Part shown: positions 51,655-62,039 of the stretch, piece by piece
How positions within the stretch are numbered: the stretch's first letter is position 1
How the letters are laid out: each line of letters starts with the position of its first letter
Source: Dendrolimus kikuchii
Lineage: Eukaryota; Arthropoda; Insecta; Lepidoptera; Lasiocampidae
Direction of reading: 5' to 3'
Assembly: GCA_019925095.2 (NCBI GenBank)
Contig: CM034412.1
Location: forward strand, 4,402,001 to 4,466,000
Length of the DNA stretch: 64,000 bases
Program-made: the position numbers and the translations under genes
The notes under the pieces: generated by a model
The model's database searches: none
Seen by the model: only the letters and a program-made list of their open reading frames with translations
What the model was told of the DNA's origin: nothing

Positions 51655-54548
51655 GTCATGTAAGAAGCGTGCTCGTCGCGATCCCTGCTGGCTCAGAGGG
51701 CCACAATTCTGACCATGATTCACCCTAGTGCAGTGCACGATAGGGCGTCCCCCGCAGGCGACGCTCACCGATGCGCTCCCGCCGGTGTGAACTCTCGCAC
51801 ATGCGGCGAAGGGGGCCGCCATCCTTCACACAGCGCCAAACCTGGCGGGTCGAGAGGAGCAGAGTGCCGTAAAGGCACGTGGAATGTGAGAGGTGGAATG
51901 AAAGATAAGATGGACGAAATGATTGATATAATGAATGAGAGAAGCCTGGATGCCTTATGTCTGACAGAGACAAAGCGGAAGGGGTGTGACGTCGATGACC
52001 TCCCCGGTGGCATGCTTGCTCTGTGGTCCGGCGTGGACCTCAACGAGCGTGCAAGTGGGGGGGTAGGCGTCGTACTCTCTTCCCGCTTTGTGTCTGGAGT
52101 AAAAGACTATTGTCTGGTGAACCCGAGACTTCTTTGGGTTCGTCTAAAACTGGAGATCACGCGAGTTTTCCTGGTCGCAGCTTATACTCCCGTAATCTCA
52201 GCAGATCCCCAAGAACTCGAGAAGTTTTGGGAGTCTGTGAGAGAAATACTGGATCTGGCTGAAGGGAACGAAAGACTAGTTATGTGTGATGATCTTAATG
52301 GCTGGGTGGGGACCAAACGAGACGGCTTTGAGGCTGTCCTTGGACCCTATGGTGGCAAGAGAGTAAACGACGCTGGTAGACCAATCATAGACGTATGCAT
52401 GGATATTCACACGTATACATGGGGAATGAATGATCAGAAAAGTATGATTTATCTGATTTTAATAGATAGTCGCCTCCTAAACACAACAATGGATACAAGA
52501 GCCTACAGAGGCCCCACTCTTGAAATGGACCACTACCTGGTGATAAGCCGGTTTGTGGGCCTTTTCAAGAAGTGGAGACACTGGCGAGTGCGTACCAATT
52601 TCGGGGAGCTTGAAAGAATAAAGTGTGAAAAATTGGAAGATGTTAGTGTAAGGAGTATGTATGCGCGCCTAGTCGAAGAAAGGCTTGCAAAAGCGGAGTT
52701 TTCCGACTTAGATGTGGATAATGACTGAGATAGTATGAAAGAAAGTATAGTGGAAAGCGCAAAAGAAGCATGTGGATGCGCAAAGAGGCACATAACAACG
52801 AAAGGTGATGAATGGTGGGACGCGGATGTTAAATCCAGCCTAAAGAGAAAGAGAAAAGCCTGGCTAGATTATGTTGCTTCTTTGCAACAGAATGACAGTA
52901 TGAAAGAGATGAAGAAAGAAACTTATCGCCTCTGCAAGAATGAAATCAAAGCTTTAGTGAAAGAGAAGCGTGAAAGAATAAAATTGAAAGAAGAAGAGAA
53001 GCTGACAGAGAACTTCGAGGCGAATGCCAAACTCTTTTGGAGAGAGGTTAAGAAGTCTCGAGGTTGTTCGTCAGCTTCTAACCCACAAGAGGTGTTAGCG
53101 CGATGGAGTGAATATTTTAGAGAAATGTATGATAATATCCCGGATGCTAGCACCACGACTGAGTCTATGACCGACTCCGAGGAGTCAGCATCCGAGATCA
53201 CTTTGGAAGAGATCAAATGGTCGATAACAAGTCTGAAAAATGGAAAGGCAGGAGGAATCGATACTGTGTCTGCTGAAATGATCAAATATGGTGGAACCTG
53301 CGTCCGGGACGCTTTCCTGTCCTTATGCAACTTGTGCTGGAGGATGGGAAAGATTCCCAAGGATTGGAGGCGCGCTGTCATCGTGCCCTTGTGTAAAGGC
53401 AAGGGATCACGTATGGAGTGCACCAGCTACAGGGCCATCAGTTTGATCACAGCATCTAAAGTGTATGCGAAGATTATTGATAACAGAATGAGGGTGGTAC
53501 CCGATGGATTACTGTGGGATGCACAAGGGGCTTCAGAAATGGAAGATTTCTCGCTCCACAATATCGTAGAGAAGCAGCTGGCTATGGGCCGGAAGGTTTT
53601 CTGTGGTTTTGTGGATGTAGAGAAATCATTTGACAGGGTTTTGCGGAAGAACCTCTGGGACATATTGTCCGGATATGGGATTAATGGCCAATTGATGCGT
53701 GCTGTGCAGTCCACTTACGAGGACTGTATGCCATGCGTGCGGGTGGATGGCAGCCTGTCGCCTTGGTTTGAATATTGACGATATTGGCGTCCGGCAAGGC
53801 TGCGTGCTGTCGGCTTTGCTGTTCATCCTATACCTGGACGATTGTCTCCAGAGAATAAGATTTATGGATATTGGGGTGCGGATGAGTGATCTAGTTGTAA
53901 GCACCCTGCTTTTTGTGGATGATCCCGTGCTTTTAGCCGAATCTCCATCAAAACTGCAAACACTAGTCACAATGATGAAAGATGGCTGTCAGGCGAGAGG
54001 CTCACTTTTAAATGCAAAGAAAACATAGGTTATGGTGTTTGAAAGAGAAGAAACCAGAACGAATGCAAGGGTCATGGTCGATGATGTTATGCTGGAGCAA
54101 GTGAATGAGTTTGTATATCTTGGATGTTCTTTTAGCAGGGATAGAAGGCACACCGCTGATATAGAAAGAAGAGTGAATTTGGGGAATAGTGGGAATGGAG
54201 CGTTAGGTAAACTTCTAGGTGCTAAGAACCTCAGCCAGAAGGCTCAGCTTGCCATACACAACGCGGTGCTGGTACCTACGCTCACGTATGGAAGCAAGAG
54301 TTGGGTATGGAAGAGAGTGCATGAAAGTAGAATAAACGCGGTCGAGATGCGAGCACTGCGCAAAATCTGCGGAGTGACGCTCGCGTACCGCATTCATAAT
54401 ACCGGAGTAAGAAAGAGAATTGGTCTAAAAGAGAGTGTCTAGGTGAAGGTAAGGAAAGGAATGCTCCGGTGGTTCTGGCATGTGGACGCTCTGTTGTTCG
54501 TGCCTACCCCGCAAGGGAACTGGCGTGAAGTTATGTATGTATGTATGT
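51655..54548 (+). pseudogene. Rep-E APE-type LINE, nearly full length
   Basis: One long frame starts near 51715. The endonuclease begins 'GTWNVRGGMKDKMDEMIDIM', with 'LCLTETKRKG' and 'CDDLNGWVGTKRDG'. An in-frame TGA (52726-52728) interrupts it. The RT follows: 'ITSLKNGKAGGIDTVSAEMI', 'YRAISLITASKVYAKIIDNR', 'CGFVDVEKSFDRV' (motif A), a frame change near 53770, 'IGVRQGCVLSALLFILYLDD' and 'LLFVDDPVLLAES' (FADD is FVDD). An in-frame TAG (54026-54028) precedes 'VMVFEREETRTNARV' and 'VLVPTLTYGSKSWVWKR'. About 250 bp of the 3' coding end, present at 42911-43243, is deleted at about 54486; (TATG)n follows. It is dead but recently decayed. Confidence 0.88.
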
Positions 54549-54599
54549 AGTTTTAACTAGATTTAAAACAATGCTTGTATGTACTGCCATGCTTGTACA

Positions 54600-55020
54600 A
54601 CGGCGAGTATACTGCATTGAAGTCTAAGAGTCGCTGAAGATCGACCTTCGCCCATCTGATAACCAGCTGAGAAATGTTTTTTTATCAAATTGTATTGATT
54701 TGGAAACACGCCTATGATAGCTTGCCAATCGAAAAGTGTTCATGGCTCTTTTTGAAATCGTCAAAGCGTTCAATGAGGTAGCGTGGGGTTGTCTGGAAGA
54801 GATCGCTTTTTAGCGATAAGACCGCCCTTTGTACATAACTAGATATAATTTTAGTCTTTAAGTTCATGTTTGTATTGGTGTACAATAAAGAGTTATCTAT
54901 CTATCTATCTATCTATCAATATTATTCCATAAACGATTTTTTGCTGGCAAGTCTATACGGTAATTTTTACCTCATTGATTTATCTTTCGTATGATACCAA
55001 TTTTTATTGATATGTTTTTT
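54600..55020 (-). repeat. Rep-H copy upstream of gene C, inverted relative to gene B's
   Basis: It matches 35500-35790 in reverse. It is interrupted by a Rep-D tail at 54775-54916. Confidence 0.65.
54771..54920 (+). repeat. Rep-D LINE 3' tail inserted in Rep-H
   Basis: 'ggttgtctggaagagatcgc' to 'gtacaataaagagtt' and a (CTAT)n tail. CAAT at 54771-54774 and 54917-54920 is the likely target duplication. Confidence 0.75.
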
Positions 55021-55290
55021 TTTTAATGAATAGGTTCGCGTTTGACTGACATTGCGTCTGATGTCAGGTGGAAATGCAGTGTAAGGTGGAGCACGCTTAC
55101 CTAGAAAATACCTGTTCACGCGATTTTGACTAATAAAAGACGATAAGTTAAGACAAAAAAATCAGTTATTTACTATGGTCTGGGTGTCTGGGTGTCGACC
55201 CCAGTGTGGTCCGTTGTCCACGTGGTCCGTACTACTGGGCCGATTTCTATAGATTTATCCTTATTCGATAGCTCACACTCTTTTTTAAAT
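55021..55290. other. Intergenic, weak SINE-tail similarity
   Basis: 55165-55195 shares 'ttatttactatggt' with the SINE at 39601-39755. Otherwise unrecognised. Confidence 0.3.
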
Positions 55291-55294
55291 GCTG

Positions 55295-55374
55295 CGATAC
55301 TTTGTATCCAGGGAACCCGTGGCAATTTCAAGTCAAGCGTAGACGAAATCGCGGCCATGTCCTAGTAGGTTAAT
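55295..55374 (+). repeat. Dispersed 3'-end block ending CTAGTAGG
   Basis: It aligns with 22715-22788: 'gggaacccgtggcaatttca', 'agacgaaatcgcggccatgt', 'cctagta'. It may be a Helitron-type terminus. Confidence 0.4.
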
Positions 55375-55871
55375 ATAAACTATGTATCAAATCGGTGCCA
55401 AAAGAAAGCATGCCCAGAAATCTCGCTGCATTCCCACACTGTATGACTATGCCGAAGGTTTACTCTCTTTTGCTTATTTTTTTATATTTAAATGCATTTT
55501 CCACTGCATGATCATACTTTTGCCTTCTATAGACTATTTTATTGTAGTTTTATAGAAATCTTTCTTCTTCCTTTCTTCTATCTAAAATTTCATTGACTTT
55601 TACGGGCTGATCGGACGAAACCGAACGACACAAGGCGTTTGAGAATAAGTCCCCTAATCCGTTGCGCGAAACACGCCTTTTCAATTTCAAATTAAAGATT
55701 TTTTTTATGTCATATTTATCTATATCAGGATCTTTTTTATATTTAATAAATATATACCTATATATATAATCTTAAAATTAAGTTTTTGCTGTTGTAGAAT
55801 AACAAAAAAGGTTGGAAAGAAAAGTTCCGCATTTAATTAACAACACAGGTAATAAAACAACTTTATTGATA
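55375..55871. other. Upstream region of gene C
   Basis: AT-rich; TATATATA at about 55761 lies 110 bp before the chosen ATG and could be a TATA box. No further motif. Confidence 0.3.
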
Positions 55872-56143
55872 ATGGAAAAAGGACTAAAGTATGACGTTTC
55901 TAATGAAGATGAAAAACTTCATGACAGTATTATCAAAACTAATTACACTGTGGTTAACGGCCATTCTTCCACCAATGTTAACAATGACTATACGATAAAT
56001 AAAGATTTGAATAAGGACACTATTCTAAAGAAAGACAGAGAAGACAATGATGATATTGAAATATTTAATCATGATAATTTTTATTCACCAGAAGAGTTTT
56101 CAAGGTGTCTTACGGATACAACTCCCCAGGCTAAATCTAACAA
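55872..56143 (+). CDS. Gene C exon 1
   Basis: Encodes 'MEKGLKYDVSNEDEKLHDSI' to 'SRCLTDTTPQAKSN'; GTGAGT donor. Acidic, Asn-rich, no membrane segment. The conserved parts with gene B are the first ~16 and last ~30 residues. Confidence 0.85.
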
Positions 56144-59100
56144 GTGAGTTAATATTTTTTTAAACAGGAAAAACCTATTTTTAATAGTTTAAGTGAGGTT
56201 TTTGTTGTATTATATTCTATGTTTTTTTTAATTTTAATTAATTTGATATAATTATATATTTGAAATTATTAAATACCTATTCATTTACCAAGACATTTCA
56301 TCAACGTTTTAGAATAACTTATATGACAGACATCTTCTAACAACACAGACAGATTTCACAGATTCTTCTTATGTCGGTGTGTGGTAATTTTAACAAAATG
56401 CACTCCATATCGAAATATATTTTTTTATAAAAAGAAAACTGACTTCAAACCAAAAACTAAAGAAATAATATTTTCTATAACATGTTGTAAAAATAACAAG
56501 AAAATTGCGGAATGCACCGAGCATTTTCAATTTTGATGAGTTGAGTAGGCGTTCAGCGGTATTCAACAAGGGTGGTTGCTCTCGATTTCCCTTAATTTCA
56601 CTCAAGAAAATCTGACTAGGTGTCAATGGGACTTCTTAGAATAAAGAAAAAAATTGAAAATCGGTCCACAAATAAAGGAGAAATCGCGTAACAAACATAC
56701 AAAAATACAGTCGAATTGAGAACTTCTTAATCTTGAATACTCTTTATTCGGGTTAGATGGCATGCAATTGCAATTGTAAGAAGCGCCTCTTACCGCTAAA
56801 CAAGTACAATTTGGTTCTTCTTAGTTATAAAGTTGAAAGAATTAACTAACAATTGGAACGCCTATTCAGCCACAACAAAAACATTCACCAAGTTCTTACC
56901 AAAGTCGGCATGTTGAACATTCTAAAACTGCACTACCGTAATTTTATATTGTAGAACAACGGAAGAAGAGAATGACTTGATTGGCAAATATTATTATTAT
57001 CTATTTTCTTTAGCTGGTACATAAATATCAGTGTTGCATCAACAGCTAATGTTTGAAAAAGTATTGGTTGACATCAAAATTTTATAAACCCTCAAATATT
57101 TTTTTTTTGTGGAAATCATTATTTTCAAGACCAGAGCGTTGCTTGAAGCATTTGCATTTAATATCAAAGTGCAGCCAGACTTACGTTCTCTTCTGTATAT
57201 AACTTTCATGCTCAATCATAACATGTTCATATCTTAATCTTCTTCGTCATAATTTTCCAGTCACAGATGCAACTTTAAGAAGTACGCATAATATGTACTC
57301 GTTTTGCACGATATCGATTCTCATAAAATCATAATATATTTTGAGATTTGAAATTATTGACTTCTTTTAATATGATATGAAATGCCAAAGCATTTGATGA
57401 TCATGAGATGGTCTTTTTCCATATATCTACGGGTCTGTTTTATTTTTGTTAGATAAGCCTTTTATTCAATATTTAACGTCATGTATTCACTATTTGCAGA
57501 GATGTCTTGGCAGTAAAATCATTCTGTCACAAATTAATATATTTACGGAAACAAATTTTCATCTCTTGTTGTTGTAAGTATTTGTGTATATATTCACTTG
57601 CGTATCATTATTATTACTAGACAAATTCGAAACTTGTTTAATGGAACATAACAATGTAAACATTGCAGTGTACACAGGATTTATGTTAGACGGCTATAGC
57701 GTAGGCTGGTGTGCGCCGGTCGTCGTAAAATTGCAAGATCCTGCCGAAACTCCATTGCCGTATATCATTTCAGACACAGCAGGATCATGGTTAGGTTCTG
57801 TGTTATATATTGGATTATTTGGTAAGTCACTGGTTATAATATTAATCTTAGTCTGTGCTTTATTCCTTTATTCTTGTGTAAGAAATTTGGAGATGAAAGG
57901 CTATACAGTAAATAACAAATCACTTTCTACTAATTTCATCGCTATTTATTCGACACCTCGACGTGCCGGTGCTTTTGTCTCAGATTCTAAAGTACACTAG
58001 AATCAAAACCTAATAGTCCATAGTCCCAATAGTAATATATTACATTCCATTACATTTCCATATGCTCACTACCGTGGAATCTTTAGATGTATTTATAACA
58101 ACATAAGGTTCTTGATGTGGTAGAGCCACGTTGAAATCATTATCATGAATACTCTTATGGCCAGTTCGATCGATGTGATCCACGGTCTCACAAAATATCG
58201 CAGTGAACCGGTTAGCTTTGAGCTAACTGTATATCGTATGATGAGCGAGAGTTCTAATGGCCCTCTTTACCTTCTCCTTATACCATTTTCCCTATTTTAT
58301 ACCTCTAAACCCTTATCCCAATTCCTCTATTCCATTTTTCCTGTCTGATCCCTCCTATCCTGTCCCATTCCAAAGGCTGGCAACGCATTGGCTTCGCATC
58401 TGGTGTTACAAACGTTTATAGATGACGGTAACTACCTCCCATTACGTGGGGCGTCTGCATATTGGCCAGCTTTGCAATAAAAAATATTAAAGATACGGGT
58501 CAGTTGGTTTCACACTGCAATGAGATTAAAGTGTAAGAAATATTATTATAACATCTTGAAATCGGTGCCAAATAAAACATGAAAATTACTATATCTTTCA
58601 AATTTTATTGGTGTATACAGTAATTGTTGTTTTATACAGTAATTGTTGTTCTTGGCACTGACTTCAAGATGCTGTAAAAATATTTTCACCACATGTGCTC
58701 AAAAAATGCATTTATGAAGTCTGTATACACTGTTTCAAAGTTAGAAATTAGACAGCACACAATGGAACGTACGGTAAAATAGATACTCTCACCTAACTAA
58801 CAATTTTACCGCACGACGTTCGGTAAAGTAGGTACTTAGGTGAAAAATATATAAGAATTCCAAGGAGTTTCAAATTACGGCAGAAAATAAGCTGAATAAT
58901 CGAACCTCCTTGGAAGCGCTTTTTAACCGATTTCGAAAAGGAAGAGGTTCTGTATGTTTTTTTTTGTGAACCGATTTTATTTATTTTTTCTTTTAATCGA
59001 AAGGTTATACACCCAAATTGGTACCACTGTCACCATGTCAGGATCTGATGAGTGGATTCCCAGTAATTATAGAAACTCACGAAAATTATTAACCAAGTTC

Positions 59101-61465
59101 TTCGTAACAGGATATCTAAACTTGTGACACGATAACACGAATTGTATACCAATTTTCAAATTTTTTTTCTTTACTCATAAGTGTAAACTCCCGAGACGGT
59201 TCCATGGTCACCAGGTCAGGATTTAATGAGTGGACCCCAGAGACATTGAGAATAACCTTTATTAAAACATGCCGAGGGCCTACATATTTCCAAATAAAAG
59301 CTTGTTTGTACACGCACATGCCAGTATTACACTTTCTACAGGCGCTTAATTTTTTTGTACGCATGTTACGCGATTTCTCCGTCAATTGTGGACTGATTTA
59401 TAAATTGTCTATTTTTAACTCCCAAGACGGTCCCATAGTCACCAAGTCAAGATCTGTCTTATGGATCCCAAGGAAATCGAAAGCAACCTTTGTTGAAAAG
59501 CTTACCATACACAACGAAGAGTGCGATGGCATTTTATGTTTTACGTGATACCGGCTTCAAGATGTTGTAAAAAGAAGTCGGTTAAATATTTATTGTTTGA
59601 TGTTTAGTGTAAAGTCGATTTTACTTTCGTTAAAAAATGTATGTTAAATACATTTGTTTTACTTTAATAATATAGAGAAAATGAGTCGAAAGATGTAGTA
59701 AATTTTATTACGCGCTTGTGGTGCTATTTGCAAATGCGCGCCATTTTCATATTAGAAGCGCCAAAGATTGTTACGACTTTCAGACTGACATTTATGTTAA
59801 TTTCATACATACATACACAACTTCACGCCAGTTCCCTTGCGGGGTAGGCACGAACAACAGAGCGCCATTCAGGCTTGTTCTTACAAACCTCACTTGCTTC
59901 TCTGACATTCACAGCTCTTTAGTTAGTTTCATCATCTATTAAACTGGTTTCTCTGAAATGAGTTGAAAAACGTTATATATAATATATAGCACCTGTGCGG
60001 TTATTGTTTTTTACAAACTCCTGACTACGATGCATCCTTCTCATTTGTAAAAATCAACCTATCTCACTAGTAGGTATCATAAATAATTCTTCTTTTTTCT
60101 TTATTAGTTACACTTGAAGCCGAATTCGTTATTCTTAGATTTTTTATTTTAATTAAGTTACTAACTTTTAAGTTACGTATATTGCTTCGGAATATAAAAA
60201 GTGATGGTTAGATGAAACGGAACTCATAGCTCAATTTACACGTTCGTGCCGTCTGCCATAAAACCAACGCAAAACGAATTATTAAAATCGGTTCGGAAAA
60301 AGAACTTATGTTGACGTTTGTCAACCTCTATTGACCTCCTGTATTCGTATGTTAAAAAGAAGCAATTATCTTTCCAGGTGGTTACCTGGCTGGTTTTCTA
60401 GCCAACATCATTGGGCGTAAGCCTTGCCTGATAATAGGAGGAATTTTAATGATGTCCGCATATTTAACTCTGACATTTGCAACCAATATAACTACCATGT
60501 ACTTTGCAAGATTCTTCGCGGGTTTTACTGAAAGTTTCTCAGTTATTTTACGTCTCCTTTACGTTGGAGAAATTTCGTAAGTAATTTTTTTTATCATACA
60601 GCTCTAGCTTTTACGATAATTACTGTAAAATATATCTTTTAAACTGATGGTTACTGAATATCTTTGGTCCTCGGAAATCTAAAACATGCTGCTGATTCTT
60701 TATATATAGTATGATATATCCTACCTTCGTATTAATGAAATTCTACGAAGGAAATTTCGTATATACGTAAAGTATTTGATTGTTATTCACTTATTCTTGG
60801 AATGATTCATATTATTTATTGTCTTCACCGCCACTGTTGTCTCAATATTTTCCGTAATTTAGGGGGTTGTCTGGAAGAGATCGCTGTAAGCGATAACGCC
60901 GCTCTTTGTTCATCATTTACTGTACCTAGTTTTAAGAACGTAGTTTTAATTTTTGGTGAACAATAAAGTATTTTCATTCATTCATTCATAAGTATTCTTG
61001 AGTTCAGGAAAACTTATCATAGACTTCAGTTATTTGTATGGGCGTAAAAATTTTAAACGCGTTACAATACAAAACTAGATTTTCGAATTCGGTACCAGTT
61101 TAGTAGTCTCACGAGAAAATTATTATCTACATGTTGTGAGATCAATAGTATCACATAGACATTTCGAAACTACTTCTAAACCAGATATATATTCTGTATA
61201 ACTTTGTTCTCCTGGTTACCAAAAAAGAGTTATCTGTTCGTTTATAATCAATCATCGTTATATATTTTCTGCAGATCACCCGAAATTCGTGGGACACTAA
61301 TCTCGTTAGTGGGAGTATTCCATAACATAGGAGCCTTAACCGTCTACAGTATTGGACCTTTCACTTCATATCGAAACCTCAATTATTTTTTAGTAGGTGT
61401 TGATGCTATATACATTCTTGTTTGCTGTTTTGTGCCTGAGACCCACGTTTATTACATCCTAAAAG
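55872..61465 (+). CDS. Gene C: Tret1-like MFS sugar transporter, 5' five exons
   Basis: Exons 55872-56143, 57500-57573, 57669-57821, 60378-60576 and 61275-61465 have the same phases and (after exon 1) lengths as genes A and B. The encoded segments run from an acidic N-terminus to the helix 6/linker junction, including GYSVGWCAPV, NIIGRKP, SPEIRGTL and PETHVYY. The ATG at 55872 aligns with gene B's; an upstream in-frame TTG extension is not conserved. The remaining exons (helices 7-12) must lie beyond 64000, after an intron holding a Jockey LINE, or are lost. Closer to B than to A in the PETH motif. Confidence 0.87.
56144..57499. other. Gene C intron 1 with repeat fragments
   Basis: 56395-56745 resembles a common lepidopteran repeat ('aaaaagaaaactgacttcaa', 'aaatcggtccacaaataaag', 'cagtcgaattgagaac'). 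57195-57310 is a minus-strand scrap of the Rep-F LINE ('cagtcacagatgcaac'). Confidence 0.5.
57500..57573 (+). CDS. Gene C exon 2
   Basis: A 74-nt exon encoding 'DVLAVKSFCHKLIYLRKQIF' and 'ISCC'. TTTGCAG acceptor, GTAAGT donor. Confidence 0.8.
57669..57821 (+). CDS. Gene C exon 3
   Basis: A 153-nt exon encoding 'GFMLDGYSVGWCAPVVVKLQ' and 'IISDTAGSWLGSVLYIGLFG'. The preceding intron is only 95 nt. GTAAGT donor. Confidence 0.88.
57822..58370. other. Gene C intron 3, unrecognised part
   Basis: No repeat with a second copy in the window; AT-rich. Confidence 0.35.
58375..58490 (+). repeat. LINE 3' tail of common lepidopteran type
   Basis: 'ggctggcaacgcattggctt', 'ctggtgttacaaacg' and 'gacggtaactacctcccatt', ending 'gcaataaaaaatatt'. 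A shorter piece ('tttggcaacgcgttggcatt') is at about 35153-35200. Confidence 0.55.
58550..59590. repeat. GAAGTCGGTT-type repeat with three internal degenerate units
   Basis: Bounded by 'ttgaaatcggtgcca' and 'aagaagtcggtt'. Internally three units of 'ctcccaagacggtcccatag', 'tcaccaagtcaagatctg' and 'tggatccc' type start near 59013, 59188 and 59419. No coding potential. Such blocks are frequent in lepidopteran introns. Confidence 0.5.
59805..59925 (-). pseudogene. Rep-E LINE 3' end scrap
   Basis: The (CATA)n tail and 'cttcacgccagttcccttgc' to 'cacttgcttctctgacattc' match the last ~110 bp of Rep-E. Confidence 0.8.
59926..60377. other. Gene C intron 3, last part
   Basis: Nothing recognised. Confidence 0.3.
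60378..60576 (+). CDS. Gene C exon 4
   Basis: A 199-nt exon encoding '[20 protein letters not shown]', 'MYFARFFAGFTESFSVIL' and 'RLLYVGEIS'. Gly of the usual YFGRF is Ala here. GTAAGT donor. Confidence 0.92.
60577..61274. other. Gene C intron 4 with a Rep-D tail
   Basis: 60860-60989 is a Rep-D 3' end ('gggttgtctggaagagatcg' to 'gtgaacaataaagta') with an (ATTC)n tail. The rest is unrecognised. Confidence 0.6.
61275..61465 (+). CDS. Gene C exon 5
   Basis: A 191-nt exon encoding '[20 protein letters not shown]' and 'CCFVPETHVYYILK'. CTGCAG acceptor, GTAATT donor. Last recognisable gene C exon in the window. Confidence 0.92.
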
Positions 61466-62035
61466 GTAATTATTTTAAGCATATTTACTTTGATCTAGGG
61501 GATTGCCTTCCAGCGCCAATGAGCGACCTTACGCAAGTCGTGAGTTCATCGGGCTGAAAGGCATCCAACACTACGTTTACCGAGACTCGTTTACTATTCA
61601 TACTCATTTGTACTTATAGTTGCTGACTTTACGAACCATGTCGATTTTTGGTTATTTTACGGATATCCTCATTTCTTTATCTGTCCATAAGAAAAATCCA
61701 AAATAGCTCCCTCTATAGCCCGTTAAACGACTTAAAATTTGTGGTCAGCCCTGCGGTCGGTGTCCACGTCTTGCTACCGTACGTCATGACATAATTAGCA
61801 CTTAGTTTAAAATAGGCACATCATGTACAAAAACAGTTCATGCCCTAAAACTTTGATTTGAACTCACATCTTTGGGGCGAGCGCGAGTTTTTTAACTATT
61901 TGAATTACATTAAACTTGTACAACATGAAAAGATTCTGATAAATACAAACCACAACAACAAACAAAGTCGCATGCATTTTTGGAAAGTGTTTTAAATTAT
62001 GACTTAGTCGTAAGTTATTAATAACCAAAACATGG
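61466..62035. other. Gene C intron 5, first part
   Basis: 61740-61800 has 'gtggtcagccctgcggtcgg' and 'tgtccacgtcttgctaccgt', a phrase I associate with lepidopteran LINE 3' regions. Otherwise unrecognised. Confidence 0.35.
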
Positions 62036-62039
62036 CCAA

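Noticed and set aside
55812..55871. Upstream extension of gene C's first frame
   Set aside because: It starts with a non-ATG codon and is not conserved in gene B; the ATG at 55872 aligns with gene B's start.
57584..58000. 138-codon frame running through gene C exon 3 into introns
   Set aside because: Only 57669-57821 is conserved with genes A and B; the rest is intron read-through beyond AG and GT sites.
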